Part shown: piece after piece, positions 6,733-6,999 of the stretch | Layout of the letters: each line of letters starts with the position of its first letter | How positions within the stretch are numbered: position 1 is the stretch's first letter | Assembly (NCBI GenBank): GCA_017999135.1 | Contig: JAGOBT010000168.1 | Location: forward strand, 1-6,999 | Reading direction: 5' to 3' | From: Burkholderiaceae bacterium | GTDB taxonomy: Bacteria; Pseudomonadota; Gammaproteobacteria; Burkholderiales; Burkholderiaceae_C | Length of the DNA stretch: 6,999 bases | Translations under genes and position numbers: made by a program | The notes under the pieces: generated by a model | Told to the model about the DNA's origin: nothing | Databases searched by the model: none | The model's input: only the letters and a program-made list of their open reading frames with translations

Positions 6733-6851
6733 CGTGCGGACTCCTGCAGAGGTTGGTGGGTGGGGTCAGAGCATATCGGCAAGACCGCGTGCACGTGCCG
6801 TGCCAGCCCCCCGGGGATACTCTCGGGCCACAGCATGCCCAGGCGCTCTTG
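6733..6851. promoter_or_regulatory. Divergent intergenic region between dctP and oxoprolinase genes
   Basis: These 119 bases separate two divergent genes and must hold both promoters, unless the oxoprolinase is read from elsewhere. A minus-strand TATGCT (6770-6775) is a possible -10 for dctP, but no good -35 sits at the right distance. A plus-strand GATACT (6816-6821) is a similarly weak candidate for the other direction. Two eight-base perfect palindromes, GCACGTGC (6791-6798) and CCCCGGGG (6809-6816), lie near the middle and could be operator half-structures. No regulator gene is in the window, so shared control is inferred only from the arrangement. Confidence 0.4.
6741..6745 (-). promoter_or_regulatory. 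Shine-Dalgarno site of dctP
   Basis: AGGAG on the minus strand sits eight bases before the ATG at 6732. This good site supports translation beginning upstream of the TGA, so the signal peptide coding region is a real gene start and not chance. Confidence 0.7.

Positions 6852-6999
<148 letters not shown>

Overview
The window is high-GC, densely coded DNA with long shadow frames on the non-coding strand. The gene families are a PQQ-dehydrogenase cytochrome c, a GspE/PilB-type ATPase, a TRAP transporter and a 5-oxoprolinase. Together with codon use this points to a betaproteobacterium, probably Burkholderiales; that placement is inferred from gene content, not from a marker gene.

Layout: (1) 2-1224, plus strand: the 3' end of a pedF-like cytochrome c-550 gene, coupled by a 4-base overlap to a periplasmic-binding-protein-like gene of the kind that accompanies quinoprotein alcohol/methanol dehydrogenases. 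The PQQ dehydrogenase itself probably lies off the left edge. (2) 1243-3813, minus strand: a stand-alone GspE/PilB-family secretion ATPase, convergent with the first pair. It has an unusual N-terminus and three copies of a 30-residue MshEN-type repeat. (3) 3814-3952: an intergenic region with two perfect inverted repeats. (4) 3953-6732, minus strand: a complete TRAP transporter operon in the order dctP-dctQ-dctM. The dctP frame is interrupted by an in-frame TGA at codon 27, just after the signal peptide, where a Trp is expected. (5) 6733-6851: a divergent regulatory region. (6) 6852 to the right edge, plus strand: the start of an ATP-dependent 5-oxoprolinase gene.

How the parts fit: the left pair is a periplasmic alcohol-oxidation module, with the cytochrome accepting electrons from the quinoprotein. 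The right half looks like an uptake/catabolism unit in which the TRAP system could import 5-oxoproline (pyroglutamate) for the divergent oxoprolinase to open to glutamate. In this sequence the uptake half appears disabled, or the base at 6652 is wrong. The ATPase between them has no pilus or secretion genes beside it and would have to serve machinery encoded elsewhere.

Nothing here is clearly a new system. The points most worth checking are the dctP nonsense codon, the triple MshEN-like repeat with its unassigned N-terminal region, the oxoproline-transport hypothesis, and the two hairpins upstream of the ATPase gene.
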